Source of the DNA: Leishmania mexicana MHOM/GT/2001/U1103
Taxonomy: Eukaryota; Euglenozoa; Kinetoplastea; Trypanosomatida; Trypanosomatidae
Reading direction: 5' to 3'
DNA length: 64,000 nt
Assembly (NCBI RefSeq): GCF_000234665.1
Contig: NC_018323.1
Span: forward strand, 93,573 to 157,572
Below, one piece after another: positions 51,896-63,000 of this stretch. The notes below the pieces were generated by a model. That model was not told the origin of the DNA. It ran no database searches and saw only the letters and a program-made list of their open reading frames with translations. The first letter of the stretch is position 1. Every line of letters begins with the position of its first letter. Both the position numbers and the translations under genes were made by a program.

Positions 51896-53045
51896 CACCC
51901 TCCGTCTGTCCTTCACATTTTTCGTTTCGTTCCCTCTATTTTTTTTTGTTTGTTTCACCACGTGTGTGCGTGTGTGCACGTGTGCGTGCGCGTCGCTCCG
52001 TGATTGGTCGTTGGTTTTTTATGCTGTCTCTCTCGTGGTTGTGGTTGTTGCCTTTCTTCGCTTTTTTTCAAGTCGCGTCCCCCCTCTCCCCCTCCCCTTT
52101 TCTTTTTCTCGGCTGCCTCTCCTCTGCTGGTCTTTGAGTCTGCGTCACTTCTATGTACCTCTCTGCATGAGTGCATGTGTGACCTTCTATATTTTTCTGT
52201 TCGGTAGCGCTCACTGTTGCACACACGCCCTCTCCTTCTCTCTCTCTGCATAGTTATATCTCTCCTGTTGTTCTCCCTTTCCGCGCCTGTGCCGTTCGCT
52301 CCCCTCCCCTCCCCTCCCCTCCACGACTGCTTGTGACTGGCGCATCGTTTCTTTTTTCTTTTTTCTTTTTTATTATTTTTATTATTTTTCGTTTTACGTT
52401 GTCGGATCCTCGCGTTTTTTTTTCTTGTTTTGTTTTACCGTATATATTTTTTTTATCTTTTTTTTTACCATCTTTCCTCGACCTGTGGTGGGTGTGCTCC
52501 CCCTTCCCCTCCCTCCCCCCTCTCCCCTTCTCCCTCTGTGTGTGTGGGGGTGGGGGAGGGGGGGGGGCCTCTCCGCCTTTTTTCTCCCGTTCCACTCTTC
52601 GCTTCCCAAACGAGGACCAACGAAAAAAAAACGAAAAGGAAAACGGGAAACGCCAAACAGCCATCACTTTTTCTGCGTTGCTGTGGCCCTGAACAATACA
52701 CGTGCACCGACGCCTATGTATATGCATGTACAGATAAGCCGATAACGCACACGTGTATATATATATAACAGCGTTGTACCGGTGGTGCCAGTGCCTCGAT
52801 CTTGTGCCGTTGCTGTTTTTCTTTTTGTGCTGTTGTTCCTGTTCTTGTAATCCACCACCACAACTCCTCTATTTCTCGTTGTGCTTTGTTTTGTGTGCGT
52901 ATACTGGCGACCGCACGCGTGTCTCTCGGTCTTGTGTGCTCCTTCACGCGGAGCACACATACTGCACGCCTACCCCGCTGCTGTGCAGCAACGGAGGGTA
53001 GTTTTCGGAGTTTTAGTGGTCACCACTAATCTGCAACGAAAAAGG
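47509..53045. other. Long intergenic region (5.5 kb) with C/T-rich repeats
   Basis: Low-complexity DNA between the kinase and the Ser-rich protein gene. It holds CCCCT tracts at 48086-48119, 49160-49182 and 52300-52322; a GTCT repeat near 49039-49060; CA tracts near 49973-49986 and 51863-51892; a T-rich stretch at 52340-52475; and a TA repeat near 52752-52767. Many frames are open because stop codons are rare in such tracts, but none has protein-like composition. No RNA gene is recognised. Confidence 0.65.
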
Positions 53046-56000
53046 ATGCCTACCTTGCCCTCTGGCTCCGTAGAGAAGAGCAAGTCGCCGTTGCCGGTCG
53101 ACTCTGTACAACTGACCAAGGATTCAGCAAGGCCCTCGGGATCGCGGAGGGACAGTGCCGCGTCATGGCTGCACCCGCTGTCGTCCACCGAGGTCCCCGA
53201 CTCGGACCAACCACACAACCCGCTCTTTTCCCGACATGGAGTTCAGCTGACCAACGGCGACGACATTGTTGTCGGTGGTGGCGGCGCCGGATCCTCGAGC
53301 CTGCTCTCCGCAACGGAGATCTCACCCATGCGAGCACGTGAAGTCAGTGGCTGTAAGCCGCGACTCAACAGCTCCAGCATCACCTCCAGCTGCCGCGGCT
53401 ACGCGCGGTTGGCGGGACTGCTAACCCGCCGAGGAGGTGACGGGAAATCACGCAAAAGCGTCGCCGTCAGCAGCACCTCCCATTCGGCGGCGACATGCTC
53501 GGGAAGTGCACCGCAGGGCACCGTAATCGCTGCTCCCAGCGGCTCAGCCGAGCGCAATCCTCTTCAGCGCTCCTACAACAACAGTGGCGAGGTGGACCTT
53601 AGCGAGGACGTGCGCCTGGACAACGGTAGGTGCGACTGGCCCTCCACGCCGTCGCCGAAGACCGCCTCCGTGTCGCACAGGCGCGGGAGTAGAAGTCCCC
53701 GCGGTGCCGTCGGTGTCCTACAATCGACGAGTGTTGTGAACAGCACCATTCAGAGTCGCAGTCGGCGTGAGCTTTGTGCCTCCCCGCTGACCTCGCAGTC
53801 GTCCCGCGCCTCGCCGCACGCGACGCTGCGGCTTGACGGCGGCAGTGTAACGAACGGTGCGGGTCTCGACTCGAGCGGAGCGCAGTTCGTGCCTCTCGGG
53901 TCCTCAGATATGGCGAATCGCAACGGCAGTCCGAACCGGCTGCAGCGATCCTACTGCAGCGTCGTTGACGACAAGGCGACTACGTTGTTCACTCTGCGGA
54001 ATCGGTCTTACCGGCAAAAACTAATCAGCGGCAGCTCTCTCTCCACGTCGGCAAGTCAGAGCCTTCTCCAGATTGGAAGCACACGCGCTCCCCAGGGGCA
54101 GACGCCACGAAACGCGGGTGACCTTGATGCTTCCTTGCATGTTTCAAAGAACATGCGAAGCCTGCGAGACGCCAAGGTAGCCCTGCTGCGACGCACGCAG
54201 CACGGGAACGTCTGTTCTCTGCGCAGCTCTCGCACCCATAGCCTTCAACGCAGTCATAGCAACGCCAGCATATGCGACGGTGACCCGTTGTCGCAGCGCG
54301 CCAGTAAGATGCGTCCCGGCAGCCGAGAAAAGCGATGCACAAACAGCGCCGCGGGTTTCCTCGCCAGTGGCGACCGTGTGGAGTCGGCGCATTCCATCGC
54401 AGCGGACGACGACGTGGTGCGCATCAGTGTGCCGCCAGCCGGTTTGAGCTCGCCGCTGACACACTGGGGCATGGACTTTCCCTTGGCTGTGGCGGTGCCC
54501 GACATGGGTAGCGGCAAGTCAGAGCACAATATCAGTGTCAGCGGGGCGCAGCGTCGACTTAGCCGCCCCGAGGACAAACCCCTGCTCGAGGTGATGGAGA
54601 CGTCGAGTTGCGCTTCACAGGGCTGGTGCGAAGTTGGTAACGGCGCACCCTGGTGTCCCTCCCTGGTGGAACATGCAACACGTAGTCGCATCGCGGTCGC
54701 TGCCAGCTCGTTGAGCAAGTCTATGGACCGCCAAACGGCCGCTTCGATTCGCGGCGAGAGCCCCTTCCAGAGGTCCTCCACCACCCGCCGCGGCACCTTC
54801 TTCCCGCCTCGCATGCCGAGCGGCTTCTACTCACTCAGTCCAACCGGCGGCTACAGCAGCAGCACCGACAGCGAGGAGGAAAACCGGCTACGAGAGCAGC
54901 ACCGCAATCGCGTTGACGAGGTGCTGCGCCAGCTGAACGCGCCAATGAGATCGACGACCGTTGATGATAGATTGGCGGCGGCAAGTATGCGCAACAACTC
55001 CTCCTACCCCTCTGTGAGAGGCGCGTCCGTCGGTGCCGACGCATCACAGATAGATAATAACAACTCAAGCGCGTTTGCCGGCATTGGCGGCCTCGACGGG
55101 GGCGTTGGGTTCGTGGCATTTTGTGCCTCTGGAACCGGCGGTGGAAACGCAAACACGAGCACCACCGTGAACGCCAACGGCGGTGGCGGTGGGGACGGTG
55201 GTGGATGGCTCGGTGTGGGCGGTGCGGCCACCACGGAGGACTGGTACGCGCGCATGCGCAAAAAGTTGGAGGAGGAGAAGGCTGAGGCGGCGGCCGCCGC
55301 TGTAGTCGCCAGTGATGCGAGCTTCACCTCTGCAGCTCCTTCAAGTTTATCGGCGCCCACGCACATTCCCGCGGCGACCAGTAGGATCCATAGCAAGGAA
55401 TCAACGCAGCCAGAGATGCAGATGCCCGCCATCGATCGCACCACGACGTGCAAAGGGCTTCTGCCCCTCCTTCGCTCCACCCGCAGCTCCCGCGCCCCCT
55501 CCGCGACCCCTCTGCACAACAGCTTGTCGTCCGGAGAGCCGCAGGCGTCGCCGCCAACGTTGAACCAAACATTCGTGCCAAAAACTAGCCCTACCGTGGC
55601 CTCGGCTGGTGAGCGCTTTGTGCGGCGCCTGCAACCAGGTATCCTCACGCGGATGCCGCTGAGCCACACATGCGCTGCGCTAGGCAGCGCCGATGGCGGG
55701 GCAGCTACCACACGCCCTCACCCGCCGGAGGCAAAACTCACGGAAGAGAATTCCGTGGCAGCGAGTTCGCCTTCAACACTTCCGTCGCTCCCAGCGACCG
55801 CATTGACAGTGCCTGTCAATGCGGTCCAAAGTGCAGACAGCTCCAGAGCAGCGCTGTTGCCCGAGCTGGAGGTCATTGAACCGCGCCACCGCCCCAGCCC
55901 CCTCGATGCAGATGATGGCAGTGTCAGCAGCATGGGCAGCACATCGACTGTGGCACCGCTGAAGTCGTCTTCATCGAGGCATTCGTCTGAAAACCTCCTC

Positions 56001-56477
56001 TGGATGTCGAGCAGGAGCGTAAGCATGGTCGACACAAGCCACTCCCAGCCTGACCTGCGGCGTCATTGCTCACTTCCACAGATAGTGCCAAGACAGGGCA
56101 TGACTACGCTGAAACCGTCGCCGCCCAGGCAACACTCAAACAGCACCATCGCCACCTCAGTGCAGTCAAGGGTGCACAATGGCGTGCGACTCACGCTTGT
56201 GCCCTCCGGTGCTGGCGCACAGCCTTTGGAGGGCACCTCCGCGACGCCCACGAGAGAAGTGCCGGCCTCGCGAGTTGGTGCTACGACGCGCGAGTCTGCA
56301 TGCACCGGGGCTGACGTGAACGGTGGGCTGTGCTGCAACCCTTCAGCGCGGGCCCCTCGGCAGGGTGCTAGCGCGAGAAAACAGCCATCGGCAGGCGCGC
56401 GCTCAACCGAGAAATCAACGAGCTCGGCGGGTGCGCTGGCCGCCATTCTCGCGTCGGCGCGTCTCTCCGACTCGTGA
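53046..56477 (+). CDS. Ser-rich protein of unknown function
   Basis: From the first in-frame ATG at 53046 the protein has 1,143 residues. It is very rich in Ser, with Arg, Thr, Ala and Gly, and appears largely disordered. I recognise no catalytic motif, signal peptide or membrane segment. Local features are an Arg/Ser-rich N-terminal half with many RS and SR pairs; a short charged helix (EENRLREQHRNRVDEVLRQL) around residues 610-640; a Gly-rich run near 710-725; and directly after it a Glu/Lys/Ala helix (RMRKKLEEEKAEAAAAA) that could be a short coiled coil. The strong G/C third-position bias and the length argue that it is a real gene. Phosphorylation or a scaffolding role is possible but unsupported. 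The upstream part of the open frame lacks an ATG. Confidence 0.85.
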   Translation: MPTLPSGSVEKSKSPLPVDSVQLTKDSARPSGSRRDSAASWLHPLSSTEVPDSDQPHNPLFSRHGVQLTNGDDIVVGGGGAGSSSLLSATEISPMRAREVSGCKPRLNSSSITSSCRGYARLAGLLTRRGGDGKSRKSVAVSSTSHSAATCSGSAPQGTVIAAPSGSAERNPLQRSYNNSGEVDLSEDVRLDNGRCDWPSTPSPKTASVSHRRGSRSPRGAVGVLQSTSVVNSTIQSRSRRELCASPLTSQSSRASPHATLRLDGGSVTNGAGLDSSGAQFVPLGSSDMANRNGSPNRLQRSYCSVVDDKATTLFTLRNRSYRQKLISGSSLSTSASQSLLQIGSTRAPQGQTPRNAGDLDASLHVSKNMRSLRDAKVALLRRTQHGNVCSLRSSRTHSLQRSHSNASICDGDPLSQRASKMRPGSREKRCTNSAAGFLASGDRVESAHSIAADDDVVRISVPPAGLSSPLTHWGMDFPLAVAVPDMGSGKSEHNISVSGAQRRLSRPEDKPLLEVMETSSCASQGWCEVGNGAPWCPSLVEHATRSRIAVAASSLSKSMDRQTAASIRGESPFQRSSTTRRGTFFPPRMPSGFYSLSPTGGYSSSTDSEEENRLREQHRNRVDEVLRQLNAPMRSTTVDDRLAAASMRNNSSYPSVRGASVGADASQIDNNNSSAFAGIGGLDGGVGFVAFCASGTGGGNANTSTTVNANGGGGGDGGGWLGVGGAATTEDWYARMRKKLEEEKAEAAAAAVVASDASFTSAAPSSLSAPTHIPAATSRIHSKESTQPEMQMPAIDRTTTCKGLLPLLRSTRSSRAPSATPLHNSLSSGEPQASPPTLNQTFVPKTSPTVASAGERFVRRLQPGILTRMPLSHTCAALGSADGGAATTRPHPPEAKLTEENSVAASSPSTLPSLPATALTVPVNAVQSADSSRAALLPELEVIEPRHRPSPLDADDGSVSSMGSTSTVAPLKSSSSRHSSENLLWMSSRSVSMVDTSHSQPDLRRHCSLPQIVPRQGMTTLKPSPPRQHSNSTIATSVQSRVHNGVRLTLVPSGAGAQPLEGTSATPTREVPASRVGATTRESACTGADVNGGLCCNPSARAPRQGASARKQPSAGARSTEKSTSSAGALAAILASARLSDS

Positions 56478-59400
56478 CGGCGAACTCACTCGACGGCAGT
56501 AATGCACGCACATCGCGAGTGCTTCTTTTGCGGGCGTCTCCTCTCCACATCTCTTTGTGCGTGTGTGGGTGTGTGGGTGTGTGTGTGTGTGTGGGTGGTT
56601 CGAGCCGTGGTGTGACTGCTGCTCGGTCCTTTCTTTGTCCATGCCTCCCCACCTTCCTGCACATAACTTCAGTCTCCCTCCCCCTCCCCCTCCCCCAAAA
56701 AGGCGCGCTGTTTCTCTGAGTGGTATGTAACTTGGCTTTCAAAGACGCTGCTGCTGCTGTCGATGCTCCTCTCTCTTCTCTCTCCTCTTTTTATTTGGGT
56801 AACCTGCTTGCTCGTGTGTTTGTTTGATTGCCGATGTCTCTCCGTGTCTTCGTCTTCCCTCCCTCTCTCTCGCGACCTGTGTCGCTGGGCACGGCGCCTG
56901 TGCCTCTCTTGTCCCTTTCCTGTTTCATTTGGGTGATTTCTTCTCCTCTCCTTCGCCTACACAGAGCGAGCTCGGTAGAGCGACGCCAACGCCCCCCCCC
57001 CCACGTGCAGTGCATCCATGGCTTCCCTTTTCTTCGTTGCTGCGAGCGAAAGACGCACACACACACACTAGAAATACTGATGGAACAGCGACCGTGTCGC
57101 GCATTGGGCCATGATGCGGCTGCGTCTCTTCCTCCTCTACGGGAGGCGGGTGGGCAGCGGGGTGTGTGTATGTGTAGGTAGAAAATGAGGGCGGTGAAGG
57201 TGCATGTCTGTGCGTGTTTGCCTGCGTTGAAGGTAACGGTGCTATACTTCGGTGTTTATCGATATCCGTCTCCCGTCGTACGTGTGCGTGCGCGTCTGTA
57301 TGGGCAATGACGGGAGAGGGTGATGTTGGAGAGAGAGTGCGCGAGGGGGCGCATCGGTGCCCTCTCGCTTTCTAACCGTCCCTCGATCCCTTGTTGTTTT
57401 GTTTCTGCCATTCGGCGTCCACTTTCGTCTTGTTGGTAACACAGCCGACTGCTACCCCTCCCCCTCTCCCCATCCCCTGGCGACGGTGTTGTCCTCTGTG
57501 TGTATGTGTGAGAGAAGTTGACTTTCTTTTTCCTGGCAGAGGGAGGGGAGAGGGAGGCGGTGGACACACCCAGACACCCCCACGCTTGCAAAGAGCACCT
57601 TTGACAGCACCACGAAGGAATACCAACAACAGAAAAGAAAATGGACAGAGGCGGAATAGACACAAAATGGTCGGTGCCGGTGCAAGCACGGCAGAAGCGG
57701 ACGTCGACCGGACGTCTACGCCCCATAGGCACGTGCGAACAACCATGAACCTACGCACCGCATAGGAGGAAAAGAGAAGGGCGTGGGGCCCAGTGAGGAC
57801 GCGATTCAGCGTCGGCGCGGCACAATGGACTTCACTGGGTCCCATCGATTGGGGGGGGGGTTGCGTGGCAAGGAGCCCTTATATGTTGATCGAGCTTGAT
57901 CAGTTGGCCGTGTGCTTTGCGTGCTTCTCTCCTTCCTTGTTCTCTTACTCTCCTCTGTGCATGTATCTGCGCGTGTGTGTGTGTCATGTGGTATGTAGTG
58001 CAACACCCCTCTTCCATTCCGCTTCACTGTGCGTGCGCCCGTGAGGGCGTGCGCTGTACTGATGGCGGGGAACGGGCATGCGAAACGCATGATGTCTGAA
58101 CGCTTCGTTTGCACCACGGCGACTGTCCTTCTACTCTCCTTAACTCCTCCCCCTCCCCCCTCCCCCGACGCTCTCTATCTACTTCTCTTTGTCGATGAAA
58201 TCGTCTGCCTCCATCACGCACGCACCACCGCCACCACCACCCTCCGCTCGATTGTTCGGTCGCTCGCCCGCACATATCTTCTCGGAACTAGTTCCGGTAG
58301 GGGATACAAAGAGAGGACGACATCGCAAGAAGTACACGCACGGACTCCCCTACCCACGTACTCACAGCAGCGTCAAGTGCACCTTGACACTCCGCACAGG
58401 AACAATTCACAGGAGGTGGTGTGGGGGTACTTGCACGCATTCCGCTTTCCACCCCCTCTCGCCCCTCTCTCTCTATGGCAGGTGAGAGGGCAAACGTGTG
58501 AACGATAGACTTCCCCCTCCCCCTCCCTCTCTTCCCTGCACTTCCCTTTCTCTTCAAACCGATCACATAAACACGCGCACAACCGTAAATACATCTATAG
58601 CTGCTTGCCCCTCCCCCTTCCTCTCTCTCTGCGTTGCGGACTGTTTCCCTTCCCTGGTGTTCGAGTCCTTGCCTCGATCTTGGTGGCGGTTGGTTGTTTC
58701 TCTTCGTGCGCCTTATTTTTACCTGTGCTCTCCTCCTCCCTCTCATCTCCCTCTCTCAGTGGTTTGTATGCGGGCCACCGCTTACGTAGACGAAACCTGT
58801 GTCCTTTTTTTTATCCCAACCAAACGCCGTCATCGCCCGTGCATCGCGTTCTTTCTCCCATTTCGACCTCATTTTTTCTTTTTGTTCTTCTTCGCAGGGG
58901 CGCGGCGGAATCCACGGTGCATCGAAAGAGATCCTGAAGAAAAGGCGTCCTCCTCACCCGGCCCACGTCCCTTCGCTCATCGCTGTATCAAGTGCTTATC
59001 AGCATCATCACGCACACGCATCAAAACGACGAAACACCTGCCAGCTCAGCGCGAACACATTCGGGGTTTTCTTTTATTTTTTTGTTTCCTGCTCTACCAC
59101 TCCCCATTTTTCCCAAGGAACAGCGAAGATCTGCTTCGCGTGTGCGTGACAACGTGGGCGGGAGAAAGCGCCGACGTGCCGTCTGAACACAGGCGGACAG
59201 GCACAGACGGAGGAGAGAGGGACGCAGTTTGTGGAGGTGAGGAAAAGGGTGCCGGTGCACCCCCTTGTTGTCACCATCTTCGTTAAATAGCATCCACAGG
59301 ACTCGCTTTCTTCGCTTCGTCGTTGCTGCGTAGTTCTCTGTTGTCATTGTTCGCTCTTTTTTTCTTTAGCGCCGCGTGTGCCTGTATTACATGGCCATCC

Positions 59401-60023
59401 AGCGTGCCAACCACAGCACCCGCATCAGAAGTCAAAGACATCCACAAGCAGCCCACCCACCGCCAACACCTCCTCTTCTCTCCCCTCGAGCGCCTCTTGG
59501 CTTGCTGCAGCCCTTGGAGAAGAGAGACGAAGACACATAACAACGTACGTTGTCACTCCCTGTCGCTTGTCATTTTGTAGGTGGGCTGTGCACTCTTCTC
59601 ACGTTCTCCTGGCTCTTGTCTGCTTGCCGGCTGCTCTTGTTCTCTTCTTATTTTTGCTTCCACCACCCCACACATCCCCCCACCCCCGATTTTCTTCGGC
59701 CGCTGTCTCTCTCTCTCTGTGCGTGTGTGTGTGTGTACTTGTCGGTGTTCGGTATGCCGCCTTCGTTGTGTACCACTACCTCCTCTCTTACTCCACTGCT
59801 CCCCCTCGTTCTCTTTATTGTCAGTCTTCTTGAGCTTTTTTGAAGTTTTCGGTGTTGTTCGCTTGTCGCTACCCCGCTTGGGCGTCTCTTCGGGTGTATT
59901 CGTTACTTCGCCGCGAGAGTGCAGTCCCCGCGCCCCCTTTCTCTCTCCCAGACTTCTTCACTCACACGCACGCCAACAGACGTACAACGGACTCGGCTCT
60001 TCCCTCGCTGTGGGAGTGCGACA
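56478..60023. other. Intergenic region 5' of the WD40/Sfi1-like gene
   Basis: 3.5 kb of C/T-rich DNA with a TG tract near 56565-56595, CCCCCT-type tracts near 56675-56695 and 58145-58160, and a CA tract near 57056-57068. The frames seen are low-complexity. No gene is supported. Confidence 0.65.
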
Positions 60024-63000
60024 ATGCCGCTCTCATCATTGTGTCATGATACTCAAGACGCAGCACAGAGAGGCGTCGGTGACCGCAGTCGTTCTCAAGG
60101 AAGACAAACCTCATTGCGCCCGACTGCGTCGTGTGTGGGGAGAGGCAGGGCAAGCCGGCGGCCCACCACGACAACGCCGTTTCTGCAGCCCGCTTTGCAT
60201 CGTGAGGTGCTCACTTCCTCTGCCTCGCCTTCGAAGTCGATCAGCATCACCCCAACAGGCACGCAGGGTGCGCCGTCGCAGGATCATGTGTCAGACGCTG
60301 AGGATGCAGTGGTGTCGACTGCTGTGTTGACATCGACTGCGCTGGCGCAGTCATGTGTTCAATCGGAAGGCCCCGCCATGGCTTTCCGGTCGCCGTCGCC
60401 GTTGGGGAGCTGCGACGACTCGCTCGACGGCGACTCAACGGCCGTGTCCACCATTGTCTCCGGATCCGTCGTGCAGCAACGTCCTCGTGTGGCGTCAGCG
60501 ATCGTCATGTCGGGTGGTCACGCATCCTGGTCCATTTCTGGTCGTTGTCCGTCGGTGCAGTCGTTTCAGAGCCGTTCCACGAGCCACTCGACGACCAAGG
60601 CGAGGGGCCTCTCCGGTTCCTTGTCGTCACAGCAGGCTGCTGCGCTCTCGTCGCCAAAGTCGTCGAGCTTTTCTCACCTCCGCCCGCTTCCGTCGAGCAA
60701 GGAGGCGGATTACCTCAACTTAGCCCATCAGCGCAGCTTTATTGGACGCTTCCGCTGTGCGACTCCAGTGGTGATACGCACGCCAGCTGCGGCTACGTCG
60801 CATGAACGTCCTGCACCGTTCACCACTGACGGTTCCGCGCCGTCGCACAGGCACAGCGGTAAAGCGCATAAGGGGACGGCGGCGGCATCGGTGTGTGTCG
60901 CCGCCGCCGATGCGACCGCTGAGGGCGGCCGCACGAGTCCCTCCGCCGCTCCTGACGGGCGCGCGCAAGGTGTCGAGGTCGAGGCGCAGCATGCCGTTGA
61001 CGCGCCCCCTCATCACACGGTGGCAGCCCGTCATCCTTCCTCTCTCGCTGCACCGGCTAGGTCTCCGCGGCAATTGGGGCGCCGCGTGTCTGGCTCTGGG
61101 GCGTCGATGGCCAGTAGTGGGACGGCAGGGCGCAGCACTGGTCGGGGTCGGGCGTTGTCGCTCCTCAAGGGAGCGCGCCCGCGCGGTCTTCTGCCTTCTT
61201 CATCGGCGTCTGCTCTCGTGCGGTCGACTGGAGCAACGGCGCCTGCTGGGTTGAAGGGCCGATCTTTCGCTGCCGACGGTGGCCTGCTCGCCGCGAACAT
61301 GGAGCCGCTGGTGAAATCGGGCTTGCACACGTCTCTGTGGTTGGCTCAGCAGGATGGCGGACTGGAGGTGCGTAGCATGGCGAACCCCAATCAAGTGCTG
61401 GCGAGTCTTCCGCGCCGCGACCCTCGAGCCGTCATCACCTCCCTGACGGAAGTCTGTGGCAGCCGCGTCGTCGCCGGATACACGGACGGTACGCTGTGCG
61501 TTTACGATGCCGTCACGATGAAGCTAACGGCGGAGCATCGCGCACATACGGCTGCCGTGACGTGTCTGCTCTACGTGCAAGGCGCCCCGCGCCTTTCCCT
61601 GCATACCAGTGCCGACACGGAGCTGCACTGCAAGCATGAGTCGGCCCCCACGCAGTCGCTCCTGCTCACAGGCTCACTCGACCGCTCCATCGCCGTGTGG
61701 GAGGCCGCGAGCATGTCTTACCTGCACAAACTGAAGGGCAATCTGCGCAGCATCGGCGCGCTTGCGGCGACCGCGACTGGCGGGTACGCTTTCAGCGGCT
61801 CTGACGACGGGACGCTGCGCATGTGGGACGCGGTGCACGGCGACCAGCTCACTATTACAAAGGAGGAGCGAGCAAATGCCGTTAAAAGGGTCAATGCGAC
61901 GGACTTGGCCACAGCTGAGCCCCCGCCGCAGCCGCTGGTGGTGGCATCGACCGCTGTCCCTGTTGCGGCAGGGCAGCCGAACCGCTCGGTGTCTTTCCAT
62001 GGGCTGCGCAGAGGAGAGGCCGCGGCAGAGGCGGGTCGAGGAGTGCGCGCCGGCAAGTCCAGAGTGCCCTCACCACGCGTCTTTCGCCATCCGTTTCGGA
62101 CCTCGGTGTCGGCGAGCACGAGCGGCGTCGCAGCTGCCCGCTCGCCTCGCTTTCCCACACCCCTGGCCGTGGCGGACGGTCACTACGGAGATACGGACCG
62201 GGGCGCCTTTGCGACATCACGCACACCGCAAAATCTCAGGCGCGACATAAAGAGGCGGGCGGAGGGCCTTCGAGCCAAGCGGGGTGCCGCCATCGTCTTG
62301 GCCAACAGCGGAAGGGCGGCGAAAAAGACGAAAGCGAAAAGCGCGTCCGCCGCCCCGGCCGCCGGCATGTGGGCGAAGCACAAGAAGGGGGCACGGAAGA
62401 GGGTTACGAAGAGTGCGACTTTGGCAGCCGAGCCGACACCGGTGCGGACGCGGTGGCTCGCGAACTCGTTGGAGCAGCGACTGGAATCGTGGCTGCGCCT
62501 GTACCAGCAACGCGTGCTGCCCTCGGCGGCATCTATGCAGCTTATGCAGCTGATCGCTGCCGGGTATGACGCGGTAACCGCGTTCAACTGGCCCATCGAG
62601 TACGCGCACACCGAGTGCGTGACAGCGCTCGCGGTGGTGGAGGACCGCCTGCTCGTGAGCGCCTCGCGCGACGCCACAGCGAAGGTGTTTGCCTTGCCTT
62701 CTGGCCAGTACATTCGTGGGTTGGCTTCGTCGCGCCGCATGCCGCTCTCGAGTGTGCTCTATGACGCCAGCGTTGGCCGCCTCTACACCGCTTTCTTAGA
62801 CGGCGGCCTCGCTGTGTACGACACCCATTGCGCCGAGTTGCCGTTGCTCTCCCAGATGCAGTCACCGTCCACGATTCTCTCTTCCACTTTTGTGCAGCTT
62901 CGCATGACGCCGATGCGGCGTTTCGTGTGGACGGCCGTCGTGTGTGGCGAGGAGGCCCCGGGCACGTCACTGAACGGCAGCGGCGGCCTGTCATCGGTTG

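Noticed and set aside
52881..53045. Extension of the Ser-rich protein to 52881
   Set aside because: It would need a TTG start; the first ATG in frame is 53046.
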